A DNA stretch of 64,000 bases, from contig OX463841.1 in assembly GCA_949825065.1 (NCBI GenBank), forward strand, positions 17,313,064-17,377,063, written 5' to 3'. Every line of letters starts with the position of its first letter. The first letter of the stretch is position 1. Source of the stretch: Odontocerum albicorne (lineage: Eukaryota > Arthropoda > Insecta > Trichoptera > Odontoceridae). The translations under genes and the position numbers were made by a program. This document shows, in pieces, positions 48,780-59,075 of this stretch. The notes beneath the pieces are model-generated. The model saw nothing but the letters and a program-made list of their open reading frames with translations, was not told the DNA's origin and did no database searches.

Positions 48780-49256
48780 GGCCTCGGCCACACAGGAAGG
48801 AGCCTCGCTTTATGCTTAGAGCTATGTTGCGAGTTAGGCGATATCCTAGCGAACCAACGTACCGCATACTATTGCAGTGGCCACACTGCACGCTTCGCGC
48901 CACGTTGCATAACGATTAGTCATCGAGTATTAATGTACAAGATGGCGAAAGTTTTAATGACAGCTGTGTTTAAAAGGGTGCCTTTGTGGAACCCATCGAG
49001 CAAATTATACAATAGAAAAATGTACCTGTAATAAAATCACTTTGGAATGAAGATGCACAGAAAGTAAATAAAGATGGTAAGTTATAATGAAATTGGTTAG
49101 TTTTGAGAGTGAAATCGTGTGTTGACTCAACCGCTCCCAACTGCGAAATGAATTTGTGCGTATCACTTTGGTATGGCCAGGCATGAAGTCATCTAGTATA
49201 TGAGTCACGTAAAATCTAGCTTAGCACCTAACGAAGCATTTTGGTGTGGCCTCGGC
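48780..49256 (+). mobile_element. Non-autonomous element carrying a MADF-like exon (copy 1)
   Basis: Begins GGCCTCGGCCACAC and ends GTGTGGCCTCGGC, inverted termini. It is inserted in a LINE 3' fragment. An internal exon-like ORF lies at 48942-49076. A second copy lies at the window's right end. MADF proteins accompany PIF/Harbinger transposases, which suggests that class, but the target duplication is unclear. Confidence 0.72.
48942..49076 (+). pseudogene. MADF-domain exon remnant inside a transposable element
   Basis: The frame from ATG reads MAKVLMTAVFKRVPLWNPSS, then KLYNRK. After a one-base shift it continues NVPVIKSLWNEDAQKVNKDG and meets a splice donor (ATG|GTAAGT at 49077). V..R.PLW....KLY.NR...... 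LW..A..V is the pattern of the N-terminal half of a MADF (Myb/SANT-like, Adf-1) DNA-binding domain. The second copy (63690-63830) keeps the same reading with a stop in place of the PLW Trp. Confidence 0.62.
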
Positions 49257-49759
49257 TTTAGTGGAATTTAATCTTAAAAAAAAAAACGTCAACTAAGTCT
49301 TTAATTCCTTTAGGGTCATCTTTACAATTAATGTTTTCATGATTCGCAAACAATCAAGAAAATAATGCAAATAGTTCACTGGATAAATAATCCTTATTAA
49401 AATGAAGAAACAGAAGCGTAAATCTCCTTCATCACGGTTACGTCTCTGCCTGCCCTACACGTTACTCATGAGATGTCTATGTGAATTGCAATTTAACTTG
49501 CGCAATAATTGCAATTTAATCATATGCAATTCTATCGTATGGAATAAATTTGATTTCACATTGTAGGCTTCATTCAAACAAGCTCTTGATTAGTTTAATT
49601 ACACTTTGTGATTATAGATACAATACCATGAATCATTCCTTTATGATTACATTTCTTATATGATATGAAATATATAATATTCACCAAGCGTCTCCAGGAA
49701 GTCTTCCCCACGATGTTTCCCTCGTATGATCTGATCTTGTAAGTTAACAAATAGGAACT

Positions 49760-50500
49760 ACAATGCAAAGAAATATTGATAATTTAACTTGTTTTCCATG
49801 TTTACTGTATTTTCATTAAGAAACCAACATATTAAAAGCAATAATTATAACTAAACTTGTTATTCATTTTCTACTGTATTTTAAACAAGAAAAAAATAAA
49901 TTCAAAGAAATATTCATTCATGTAATTAAGCTTGATTTGCATTTTCTACAGTATTCAAATACAAGAAAGTGAATATTGAAAATATTGAAAAAAATATTGA
50001 TTCAAGAAAACAACAAAATCAAAGACATATTCATAATTAAACTTGTTTTTCATTTTCTACTGTATTTTTAGCAAGACAACAACAAATTCAAAGAAATATT
50101 CATAATTAAGCTTGTTTTTCATTTTCTACGATATTTTAAGCTAGAAAACAACAACATCAAAGAAATATTCATAATTGAGCTTGTTTTTCATTTTCTACTG
50201 CATTTTTAGCAAGAAAACAACAAATTCAAAGAAATATTCATAATTAAACGTGTTTTCAATTTTCTACCGTAATTTAAGTAAAACAACAAATTCAAAGATA
50301 TATTCATAATTAAGCTTGTTTTCCATTTTCTACTGTATTTTTAGCAAGAAAACCACAAATTCTAAGAAATATTCATAATTGAGCTTGTTTTCCATTTTCT
50401 ACAGTATTTTTAGCAAGAAAACAACATTTCCCTAGAAATATTCATAATTAAGCTTGTTTTCCATTCTCTATGGTATTTAAAGCGAGAAAACAATGAACTC
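49760..50500 (+). repeat. ~65-bp minisatellite, ~11 copies
   Basis: Unit ATTCATAATTAAGCTTGTTT + TCCATTTTCTACTGTATTTT + TAGCAAGAAAACAACAAATTC + AAAGAAAT, more diverged at the left edge. Confidence 0.93.
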
Positions 50501-50770
50501 ACATTTCTATCAAATAAATTCTACAAACAAATAATACTTTCATATTCGACATTTTTGACTTAAGCATTAAAACAGTTCAAAAATTACTTGAATTGATATT
50601 TTGACATATGTATACAGTTACTCATTGTGGTGTCGTCTTCTTTTCGTGTCAAAAGTACTGCAATACTTTTACCCAGAATTCTATAACCTGGATAGCACTG
50701 GGTGTCCCACGAATCAAGTCCTATTCGGGACAAGAATCGGACTTCTCGGGCACTGCAGCATGTGTTATGT

Positions 50771-50950
50771 CATGTTTACACGAGCTTAGTACATGTCATT
50801 AGTACTTATCGTTTGTACTTAGCTGCTTAGTGACAACAAGCATATTAGTACTAAGATTTACTAATGCTTAGTACTAATATGCTTGTTTACACGTGGATAC
50901 AAGTGCGAGTGAGAAGTACTAATGACAAGTACTAAACTCGTGTAAACATG
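50771..50950. mobile_element. Foldback MITE, 180 bp, nested hairpins
   Basis: Outer arms CATGTTTACACGAGCTTAGT and the complement ending CTCGTGTAAACATG. An inner hairpin is AAGCATATTAGTACTAAG ... CTTAGTACTAATATGCTT. TTAGTAC/GTACTAA recurs throughout. No coding content. Confidence 0.75.
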
Positions 50951-51194
50951 GCATTACATGTACTGCTCGTCCTGTAACATTCCTCATTTTCACATGTTGT
51001 TCTTGGTTCTCCCAATTCTTGTATAGAACCTGTTATATTTCCAAAAGGCTGTTCAGAGTCAGGTGGCAATTCTTCTACAGTTAAAATTTACACGCTTTCT
51101 TGCACTTAAGAGCTTATATTTTACCCTAGCTAACCACAAAAATTGATAATCTAAATAATCGCTGGCATATTGTGTGTATTTCATTTACATTATA

Positions 51195-52480
51195 TTAGGT
51201 CCTTACATATGAAATTGGCGTTTTGTTTGGGAGGAACATAAAGTTGATTTTTTTTAATATAATATATTTATTTAATCAAAGTATGTACCATTGCTATCTA
51301 TGCACTTTTGCCATCTCATAGGTAGTTCATCGATCCCTTTACTAAAAAAACCATTCGGACGGGAATCAATAAAATCTTTGAAGTCGGTTTGGACTGCCCC
51401 ATCGGAGTTGAATTTTTTCCCTTGCAAGAAGTTATCCAAATTTCGAAAAAAATAGTAATCTGTTGGGGCAAGGTCCGGAGAGTACGGTGGATGTCTTAGA
51501 CATTCCAATTGAAGCTCTTCTAATTTGGTAGCCGTCTGTTGTGCAGTGTGTGGTCTAGCGTTATCATGAAGCAGCAGTGGCCTAGAGCGATTAACCAGCC
51601 TCGGTTGTTTAGCAGCTAGCTTTTCCATCATGGTTTGCAGTTGCTGACAATAGACATCTGCCGTAATCGTCTGGCCAGATTTAAGAAAGCTGTAGTGAAC
51701 GACACCAGCACTAGTCCACCAAACGCTCATAAGTAACTTTTTTGGAGTCAATTTTCGCTTGGGGCATGGTTTGGCTGGTTCGGCAGGGTTCAGCCATTGC
51801 GATGAGCGCTTCCGATTATCATACAGGATTCATTTTTCATCACAGGTAATGATTCGATTCAAAATCCCTTCATTATTGTGCCGGTTGAGTAATGCAACGC
51901 AGCAGTCAACGCGCGTTTGTTGATTTGCTTCACTCAATTCGTGAGGTACCCACCTTTCAAGCTTTTTCACCTTCCCAATTTGCTTCAAGTGGATAAAAAC
52001 AGTTTTATCACTAACACCGCAGCCTGCAGCTAACTCGGACGTGGTTTGCGATGGATCCGCTTCCACAATAGCCTTCAATTCTTCATTATCAACTTTGGTC
52101 TCCGGCCGTCCACCGGGCTTGTTCTGCAGGTCGAAATTTCCAGAACGAAAACGTTGGAACCAAAAACGCACTGTGTTTTCTTTTGCGGCACCGTCGCCAT
52201 ACACATCATTAATCCTTCGAACCATTTTTGCAGCACTGGTGCCACGGTGGAACTCGTACTCGTAAATAACGCGATATTTCAAGTTTTCCATTTTGTAAAC
52301 TGAGTGACGCAAATAAAAAAAACAATTGAGGAAAAAACAAATGAATTATAATTTTCGAAACACAAATACTTGAGTAAATAGCTGTATAAATTTGAATTTG
52401 GAATTCCTAACCAAAGAGAAGATATTTGAGATCAAAGTTGCCAGTACGGCAAAACGCCAATTTCATATGTAAGGACCTAA
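51195..52480 (-). mobile_element. mariner transposon (1286 bp, perfect 31-bp TIRs, TA target duplication)
   Basis: Both ends carry identical 31-bp terminal inverted repeats beginning TTAGGTCCTTACATATGAAA, flanked by TA (51193-51194 and 52481-52482). The length is that of a complete mariner. Identical TIRs and a nearly open transposase suggest a recent insertion into the aristaless intron. A Penelope-like insertion starts 16 bp after its right end. Confidence 0.95.
51272..52291 (-). pseudogene. mariner transposase, DD34D, single nonsense codon
   Basis: Cut-and-paste transposase of the Tc1/mariner superfamily, read from the ATG at 52291 to the stop at 51272, about 339 codons, close to the usual 345. 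The N-terminal half has paired HTH domains and the WVPHEL linker motif. The catalytic residues are present: TCDE, LLHDN and PTDYY, with exactly 34 residues between the second and third Asp, plus the YSPDL motif. The only visible defect is TGA (51832-51830) directly after CDEK, where the family has Trp. The frame is otherwise open through both halves. An upstream in-frame ATG at 52312 would add seven residues. The overall resemblance to Hsmar1-type proteins is from memory; the subfamily is not settled. Confidence 0.93.
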
Positions 52481-52564
52481 TAATATGATAGAATTATATT
52501 TTTTTTATAGTTAAGGCATTAACGTTGTGGAGGTTTAAAGACATTGTAATTTATTTGTATCAAC

Positions 52565-52813
52565 AGTGGTGTGTATAAACTTTTCTGTGCTGACTGTGAT
52601 AATTTATATATAGGAAAGACAGAAAGATCTTTTGAAAAGAGATTTCGTGAACACAAATCCGCCTTAACAAATCCTCTAATTTATTCTGAAATGGCTAATC
52701 ATTGTCACCGTGAAAACCATACTTTTTCTATCGATGATGCCAACTTCTTACATGTCAGTAGTAACGGAAATAAATTGGATAGATTGGAGACCCTAGAAAT
52801 TTCAGTACACTGA
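52565..52813 (+). pseudogene. GIY-YIG endonuclease domain fragment of a Penelope-like element
   Basis: The translation reads GVYKLFCADCDNLYIGKTER, with the GIY (GVY) and YIG motifs at the usual spacing, then SFEKRFREHK with the conserved Arg and His-containing helix. This is the C-terminal endonuclease of Penelope-like elements, which nicks target DNA for primed reverse transcription. About 80 residues remain open. The upstream reverse transcriptase core and downstream residues are lost. Confidence 0.82.
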
Positions 52814-52972
52814 GGTGAACATCTGGCAAACACATATATCCCAAAAATTCTCCGCTGCTGGCCGAGATCGTCCCATGCCTCCCTACGCCCTTAGTCCCCA
52901 ACCCGAATGTCCTCAACCGTTGAAGCATGTATATCGGTACCAGTTCGGACAGAATTTAGTCTTGTTTGTGCT

Positions 52973-53010
52973 CCCCTGAAGATGAGGTGAAAGTCTTGAA
53001 ACCGGTAGGG
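52973..53010 (+). ncRNA. Hammerhead-ribozyme-like motif in Penelope terminal repeat
   Basis: In order: CCC; CTGAAGA (52976-52982, CUGANGA core); one extra T; stem GAGGT/GTCTT capped by GAAA (52984-52997); GAAA core; self-complementary ACCGGT (53001-53006) in place of helix III; a GTA cleavage-type triplet; then GGG, which can pair with the leading CCC as helix I. Hammerheads have been reported in Penelope-like elements. The extra T after CTGAAGA is atypical and activity is unproven. Confidence 0.5.
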
Positions 53011-53074
53011 TTATACCGTTACAAAAAAGTGGAATAAACAGTGTTTGATTAAATTAATTACAATGATAGAATTT

Positions 53075-53880
53075 TTGTTGGAAGAAATTTATTTTCAACC
53101 ACTAAGGAAAAATATTAAATAACGGCAACGGGAGATATTTTTGTGGAGCCAACGTGAGGAATTGCGTTGCACAATGGAGGTCATTATTAATTGTAATAGA
53201 AACGATCTTATAATTATTTTTATTTCAGATTTAAAATAGACGAACATTTTCTGATAAATATTATAAAGTAGAATATTAACGGAATTGAAATCGAATCTCT
53301 TTAATAAACACTAAGTATATAATTCATCCAATTACGTTGCATGTCTAACATTTCAATAATATTTACATTTTGCAACTTAATATTAAGTAATTTAACGCTT
53401 TACTGATTTCATAGGGTTTTTTTCTAATATTGAACAAAAAAGTTCATGTTCTTGTTTATGACAAAATATTAAGACATCATTAGAAGTGAGTTTGTTTTTC
53501 TCATAATAAGAAGTAAACATAATTGTAATCTATTAATAGATTTTTTTATAGTATTTTAAAATTGAATAACATTTTGACAAGGTTTTTAAACGTTTCAAAA
53601 GTGTGATTAAGAAACACGGAACACATTTTGAGAGCAACAAAAAAGCTTAGAACAGTTATATAATTAGGTTATTTTTTCTAAGAAGTTTCCCAGTGAATGT
53701 ATGTGGTTTGTCTTTTTATGAGTTTTATTTTTTATTTGAAATACAACTTCGATTTATTTTTCTACACATCTTTAAAACTTTATTTTGAATATTTGTTCTG
53801 TTCGAGTTAATTGTTACATTAAAAAAATCTATCATCAACATATTCACTATATTGTTATGAATCAAATTAAATTTGATTTA
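53075..53880. other. No gene seen before the 46-nt exon
   Basis: A+T-rich end of the aristaless intron, leading to the polypyrimidine tract at 53891. Confidence 0.6.
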
Positions 53881-53902
53881 ATTCCAACTATTATTTTTAC
53901 AG

Positions 53903-53948
53903 GGAAGAATTGGCTATGAAGATCGGATTAACCGAAGCCAGGATACAG
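53903..53948 (+). CDS. al: aristaless homeobox protein, 46-nt internal exon (partial gene)
   Basis: This short exon encodes the end of the Arg codon at homeodomain position 31, then EELAMKIGLTEARIQ (positions 32-46). It follows a good acceptor (TTATTTTTACAG) and ends at CAG|GTAAGC, exactly between homeodomain residues 46 and 47, a classical intron position in paired-class homeobox genes. The phase (one base completing AG|G) matches the exon ending at 38871. It covers the end of helix 1-2 linker, helix 2 and the start of helix 3. The DNA-contacting VWFQNRR exon was not found between here and 64000. It is too short for ordinary ORF finding and would be easy to miss. Confidence 0.93.
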
Positions 53949-54068
53949 GTAAGCCTCTTTCAAATATGTATTCTTGCATTTTTATTTTAAGTATCCTAGT
54001 TTAGCTAGGGTAGAAACACTTTATTCTCACGGTGATTCTGGAAAGATTTTCTTTCGGGTCGCCTAGAG

Positions 54069-54770
54069 CAGTGTTCCCTAACCTTTTTAGACCTGTGGAC
54101 CGGTAAAAAAAGGAAAAAAATTTCGCGGACCACTAATACTGAAATAAAAATGGTTTTTTTATTTATATTTTTTTAATCTTATATTGTGACAGATGGACAT
54201 ATGTGACTATAATTAACAAATATACATATAACACTTAAACAATTTTAATTGTAACATTGTCTGATACCATTATAATTTAACAAAAACAATGGGGTTTTTT
54301 CAACAAACTAATGCGTAACCTGCTGTTGCATCTTTGCTAATATAATATATTGGATATTCTTGGCTGCAGTGCTGTCTCTGACATCATTTTACTTGTATGT
54401 ACTGTTACTCTCACCATTCCATTCCAAAATGATTATATATTATGAAATTCTTGGAAATATATTTAGGTAGGGTTTTGTATCCGAGTTCACTATCCAAGAG
54501 CAAATATTGCCGTTCTCCCTAAGTGTATCTGAGAAGATTTATGACTGTCCATTCTGAGAAAACCAGCGACCATCGTGTCGAATTATCATACCAATTATAC
54601 AATATTTATTTAACAATTACTAAAAATACAAGTCAACGTGCAAGCGAAAAAATCCTGTATTTAATATTTTTGCATGGCGAATTTCTTAAAATTTGACATA
54701 CTGTTTGCGGCCCGGCGGAAAGTCTCTGCGGCCCGGCACCGGGCCTCGGACCACCGGTTGGGGAACACTG
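54069..54770. mobile_element. hAT-like non-autonomous element, 702 bp
   Basis: Flanked by the 8-bp duplication GCCTAGAG (54061-54068 and 54771-54778). Termini CAGTGTTCCCTAACC and GGTTGGGGAACACTG are inverted repeats typical of hAT elements. Inside are GCGGCCCGGC-rich ends and an A+T-rich middle with no transposase. It lies 120 bp into the intron after the 46-nt aristaless exon. Confidence 0.88.
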
Positions 54771-54999
54771 GCCTAGAGAACAAAGCAAATGGAAAAGGCT
54801 GCTAAGTAATACCATCGAAATTCAAAAGGTTTCAGTCTAAACAAACTAGAGCGTGTATGGAAAGATATCACTATCATCTGTCGAAAAAGGACTTGATGGA
54901 GTTTCGCTATCTGGGATAAAAAAAAAACAAAGTGACACACGACCAAATTGTAAAAAATCTAGATTGGGACAATTTTTTTGGGATCATTGAAAACTAACT

Positions 55000-55052
55000 A
55001 GAAATTCCCTCGTTGTAGATAAGCGTCTAATCAACTAGACTATAAAGGTCAT
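55000..55052 (-). mobile_element. tRNA-derived SINE head (worn)
   Basis: Minus strand: ATGACCTTTATAGTCTAGTT then GATTAGACGC; only the A-box half is clear. Confidence 0.4.
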
Positions 55053-55059
55053 CTATTCT

Positions 55060-56190
55060 AGACCATCCAAGATGAAAATCAGATAAGATAAATATAAAAA
55101 AATGTTGGACTTAAGGAGATATTCTACTCTAGAGGCGTGAATTTTGGGCGTTTTTTTCAGACTAAATAAAAAATATCAAAAAATAGTTTTAGTATCCATT
55201 TTTAACAGTTTGTTTATTAACGAACTGAAAATGTACAAAAAAAAATTGAAAAATAATTTTATAGTTATTGTTGGTACCAAAAAAAAAAGTAAGATAACAG
55301 CTGTCTGAAAAAAATTTCAATTTCTTTATCCTTTATCTCAATTTTTTAAATAAAAAAAAAAATAGTTATTAAAATTGTTTTGAATTTTCCAAGGTAGAAA
55401 CGATATAAAAATATTTATCAAAGTTTTATACCTAATTTGAAGGCAATCGGTTAAATAAAATTTGAGATTTTATGTCGACCAGGTCGAAAAAAGTAGTTTC
55501 GAGAAAAACGCGTTTAAAGTTTTGAGATTATTGTCCGAGTCGTTCCGCTGCCTCATTTATAGCTATAACTTCGTAAATATTCCGAATTTTTAAATGCACT
55601 TTTGAGAGCACATTCTTAAAGATGTTAAATTAAAGAATATGCAAAAAAAAATTAAAAAAAACGATTTTTTCAAATTTCTAGAGTGGAATACCCCTTTAAT
55701 TGTTTTTTTTGTGTCATTATTAATCGTTAAGGGACTCAAAGAAAAGAAGAAGAAATTAGTCAAACTGAAGACTCTGCTGGTTCAAGACAAAGTAGGTCAG
55801 TGATTGTTTAAAGTAGATTGAAGGTATGGTGAAACCACGCAGGTACAGAGTGGCGGATTGACACAGACAATGCGGGGTCATCTGATGCAAGCGAGATGCA
55901 ATCTAATTGAATAACGCCGAGATAATTATCTGTCTTGACCTGCACCTCGAAAGATCGCCATTCTCTTCTTTGGTCGTTGACGAATGAAATGTAATATAAA
56001 CAAAACATGATATAATTTCATGATTTACAATTCAGACTGATCAGTGATACTAAACTACCACAATTACGCCATGATGATTTTCTAATAAAGATATTCTACA
56101 TTTATTTCCATTTAAAAGCCTCCCGATTACCCTCAATGGTAATTCCATAGGCAGACTATATCATAAAATAGGTCCAGCGACATAGATACT
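55060..56190. other. No gene seen
   Basis: A-rich intronic sequence (many A runs at 55150-55700), no recognised element. Confidence 0.5.
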
Positions 56191-56194
56191 CTAA

Positions 56195-56345
56195 TGGATG
56201 CAATCCCTGCCTTCCTTTTATTACACATAACTTATATGTATTTATTTTGTAAAGCTTTTAATCAGTCAATAAGCGCCCTTGTGGAGAGTGGTATTTAAAC
56301 GGCGCTATATAAAATGTCATTATTATTTTTATTATTATTTAAATC
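56195..56345 (+). repeat. Dispersed repeat family (SINE-like body), copy 3
   Basis: Shorter copy: CCTGCCTTCCTTTTATTACA, TTATTTTGTAAAGCTTTTAA, GGCGCTATATAAAATGTCAT with an ATT-rich tail. Confidence 0.65.
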
Positions 56346-56989
56346 TTTTGAAAAACTTCAATTTGTTGACCTTATTTTATTTAATGACTTCGTCTATTGT
56401 TAAGGGCACAATCTCAAATGATAGACTTCAAAGTTAATATATTAAAAAAAAACTAAAATAAATAAATCTAGGAATTTATATCGCGCTATTTCGTAATACT
56501 GGTTACCCTGTGATCAAGCAATACACACTAGGGTAATAATAAACTTAGATATAATAGAATTCTAAGTAAAACAAGTCCGTAAATTGAATCCGGAAGACTA
56601 GGTGATAAACTAACATGTTAACAACTGGGTTCCGTCACCGACAACTTTTTTCCAGCATTGACGATTTTTGAGTTCCAGGTTATATAAATTTCAGGCTGCC
56701 CGAAAAGGTCTAAAACGTGTTGCTATTTAAACTTCATGTTTGATTTCTGAAAATAGTCAAGCTTCCGGAACGCAACAGCACGCACACGATAAATTCATAC
56801 ACGAACATTTTTTATAGATAATTCACATCATAGTCAAAAATGCAATTATAATTCAAGTTAATAAATAAAATTTAAAAAAAATTATTATAGACCGTACAAA
56901 ACTTCCCCTTATTAAACTTACAAAAAATTAACATTCGATCTATAAGAGGAAAAGTTCCCTTGAAGAAAGAAATGCAGCATTTATAGGAC

Positions 56990-57185
56990 ATGGAAAAGGA
57001 ATGATATATAGTAAATCAAATCTGCCACAAATCGAACAACCGAAAATATAGTCTCATTATCCAGACCACACTCACACCTAGGATCCTCCACAATACACAT
57101 TATGTAAAGGTGACTAGCCACTACGCAGTGACTCATCCCCAAGTGACACATGAGTGACACTTCCATCTTGTTCATTGCCATTATA
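56990..57185 (-). pseudogene. LINE-type C-terminal fragment (CxCG motif)
   Basis: Reads MCHLGMSHCVVASHLYIMCI then VEDPRCECGLDNETIFSVVR. GHC.L..HL....I...P.C.CG...ET is the zinc-like C-terminal motif of jockey/R1-type LINEs. About 65 residues open. Confidence 0.55.
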
Positions 57186-57519
57186 TAAGTGATTATTCAT
57201 AAAATAGTATTCTTAGGATTAAAGGGATATTCGATATTAACGATGATTATAGTTACTAATAAAAAGGAAATTTATTTTTATCATTCTATGTACCAGGGTG
57301 TCCCGATTGTTACCTAAGGATTTAAAAATCTCATAACATCGGATTTTTCATGATTTTACTTATTTTTTTCAGAAATTATGTTAACACAGGAAAATTATGC
57401 ATGGAAATTGTTGGGAAATTCTCATGGAAAGTGTTTGAATTTTCATTCTGTATAAAACTACTTATGAATAATAAAAACGTAGCAATTTTTAAAAATAATT
57501 AAATCCCTATGTGACCTTT

Positions 57520-59075
57520 GGGATAACCTGTATAATGTGAAGTAATAAATGAGACAACTCATATTTTTATGTGCGTTTTGGGACAACCTGTATAATGTGA
57601 AGTATTGATTAAGACAACTCATATTATCATTTGCATTTTGGGACAACCTGTATAATGTGACGTATTAATTGAGAAAACTCATATTATCATGTGCATTTTG
57701 GGACAACCTGTTTAATATGAAGTATTGATTGAGACAACTCATATTATCATGTGCATTTTGGGGCAACCTGTATAATGTGAAGTATTGATTGAGACAACTC
57801 ATATTATCATGTGTGTTTTGGGACAACCTGTATAATGTGACTTATTAATTGAGAAAACTCATATTATCATGTGCATTTTGGGACACCTGTATAATATGAA
57901 GTATTGATTGAGACAACTCATATTATCATGTGCATTTTGGCACAACTTGTATAATATGAAGTATTGATTGAGACAACTCATATTATCATGTGCATTTTGG
58001 CACAACTTGTATAATGTGAAGTATTGATTGAGACAACTCATATTATCATGTGCGTTTTGGGACAACCTGTATAATGTGACTTATTAATTGAGAAAACTCA
58101 TATTATCATGTGCATTTTGGGACAGCCTGTATAATATGAAGTATTGATTGAGACAACTCATATCATGTGCATTTTGGCACAACTTGTATAATGTGAAGTA
58201 TTGATTGAGACAACTCATATTATCATGTGCCTTTTGGAACAGCCTGTATAATGTGAAGTATTGATTGAGACAACTCATATTATCATGTTCATTTTGGGAC
58301 AACCTGTATAATGTGACTTATTAATTGAGAAAACTCATATTATCATGTGCATTTTGGGACAGCCTGTATAATATGAAGTATTGATTGAGACAACTCATAT
58401 CATGTGCATTTTGGCACAACTTGTATAATGTGAAGTATTGATTGAGACAACTCATATTATCATGTGCATTTTGGAACAGCCTGTATAATGTGAAGTATTG
58501 ATTGAGACAACTCATATTATCATGTTCATTTTGGGACAACCTGTATAATGTGACTTATTAATTGAGAAAACTTATATTATCATGTGCATTTTGAGACAAC
58601 CTGTATAATATGAAGTATTGATTGAGACAACTCATATTATCATGTGCATTTTGGAACAGCCTGTATAATGTGAAGTATTTATTGAGACAACTCATATTAT
58701 CATGTTCATTTTGGGACAACCTGTATAATGTGACTTATTAATTGAGAAAACTTATATTATCATGTGCATTTTGAGACAACCTGTATAATATGAAGTATTG
58801 ATTGAGACAACTCATATTATCATGTGCGTTTTGGGACAACCTGTATAATGTGACTTATTAATTGAGATAACTCATATTATCATGTGCATTTTGGCACAAC
58901 TTGTATAATGTGAAGTATTGATTGAGACAACTCATATTATCATGTGCATTTTGGCACAACTTGTATAATGTGAAGTATTGATTGAGACAACTCATATTAT
59001 CATGTGCATTTTGGAACAACCTGTATAATGTGAAGTATTGATTGAGACAACTCATATTATCACGTGCATTTTTTT
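57520..59075 (+). repeat. 60-bp satellite, ~26 copies, with higher-order structure
   Basis: Unit GTATTGATTGAGACAACTCA + TATTATCATGTGCATTTTGG + GACAACCTGTATAATGTGAA. A variant starting CTTATTAATTGAGA marks every 2-4 units at 57841, 58080, 58317, 58554, 58734 and 58854. Two successive 237-bp blocks are nearly identical. Open frames on the minus strand are by-products of the period being a multiple of three. Confidence 0.96.

Larger units (their letters stand above)
52496..53062 (+). mobile_element. Penelope-like retroelement (internally deleted) with 11-bp target duplication
   Basis: Flanked by ATGATAGAATT at 52485-52495 and 53063-53073. It begins with the TAAGGCATTAACGTTGTGG terminal sequence shared with three other copies here, carries a GIY-YIG domain fragment, and ends with a conserved region containing a hammerhead-like motif and GTGGAATAAACAGTGTTTGA. 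Most of the reverse transcriptase is missing. Confidence 0.85.
38872..53902 (+). other. al: aristaless intron, 15,031 bp
   Basis: Intron from GTGAGT at 38872 to TTTTTACAG at 53902 within homeodomain codon 31. It holds a Tc1-type MITE, a pogo-like fragment interrupted by a hAT-like MITE, piggyBac-like elements, several LINE relics in both orientations, a MADF-bearing element, minisatellites, a nearly intact mariner and a Penelope-like insertion. A complex non-repetitive stretch near 43790-43935 is the best candidate for host regulatory DNA. Confidence 0.9.

Noticed and set aside
57458..59055. Repeated minus-strand frames (MSQNAHDNMSCLNQYF type)
   Set aside because: The satellite unit is 60 bp, a multiple of three, so frames stay open by arithmetic; units shortened by indels break them.
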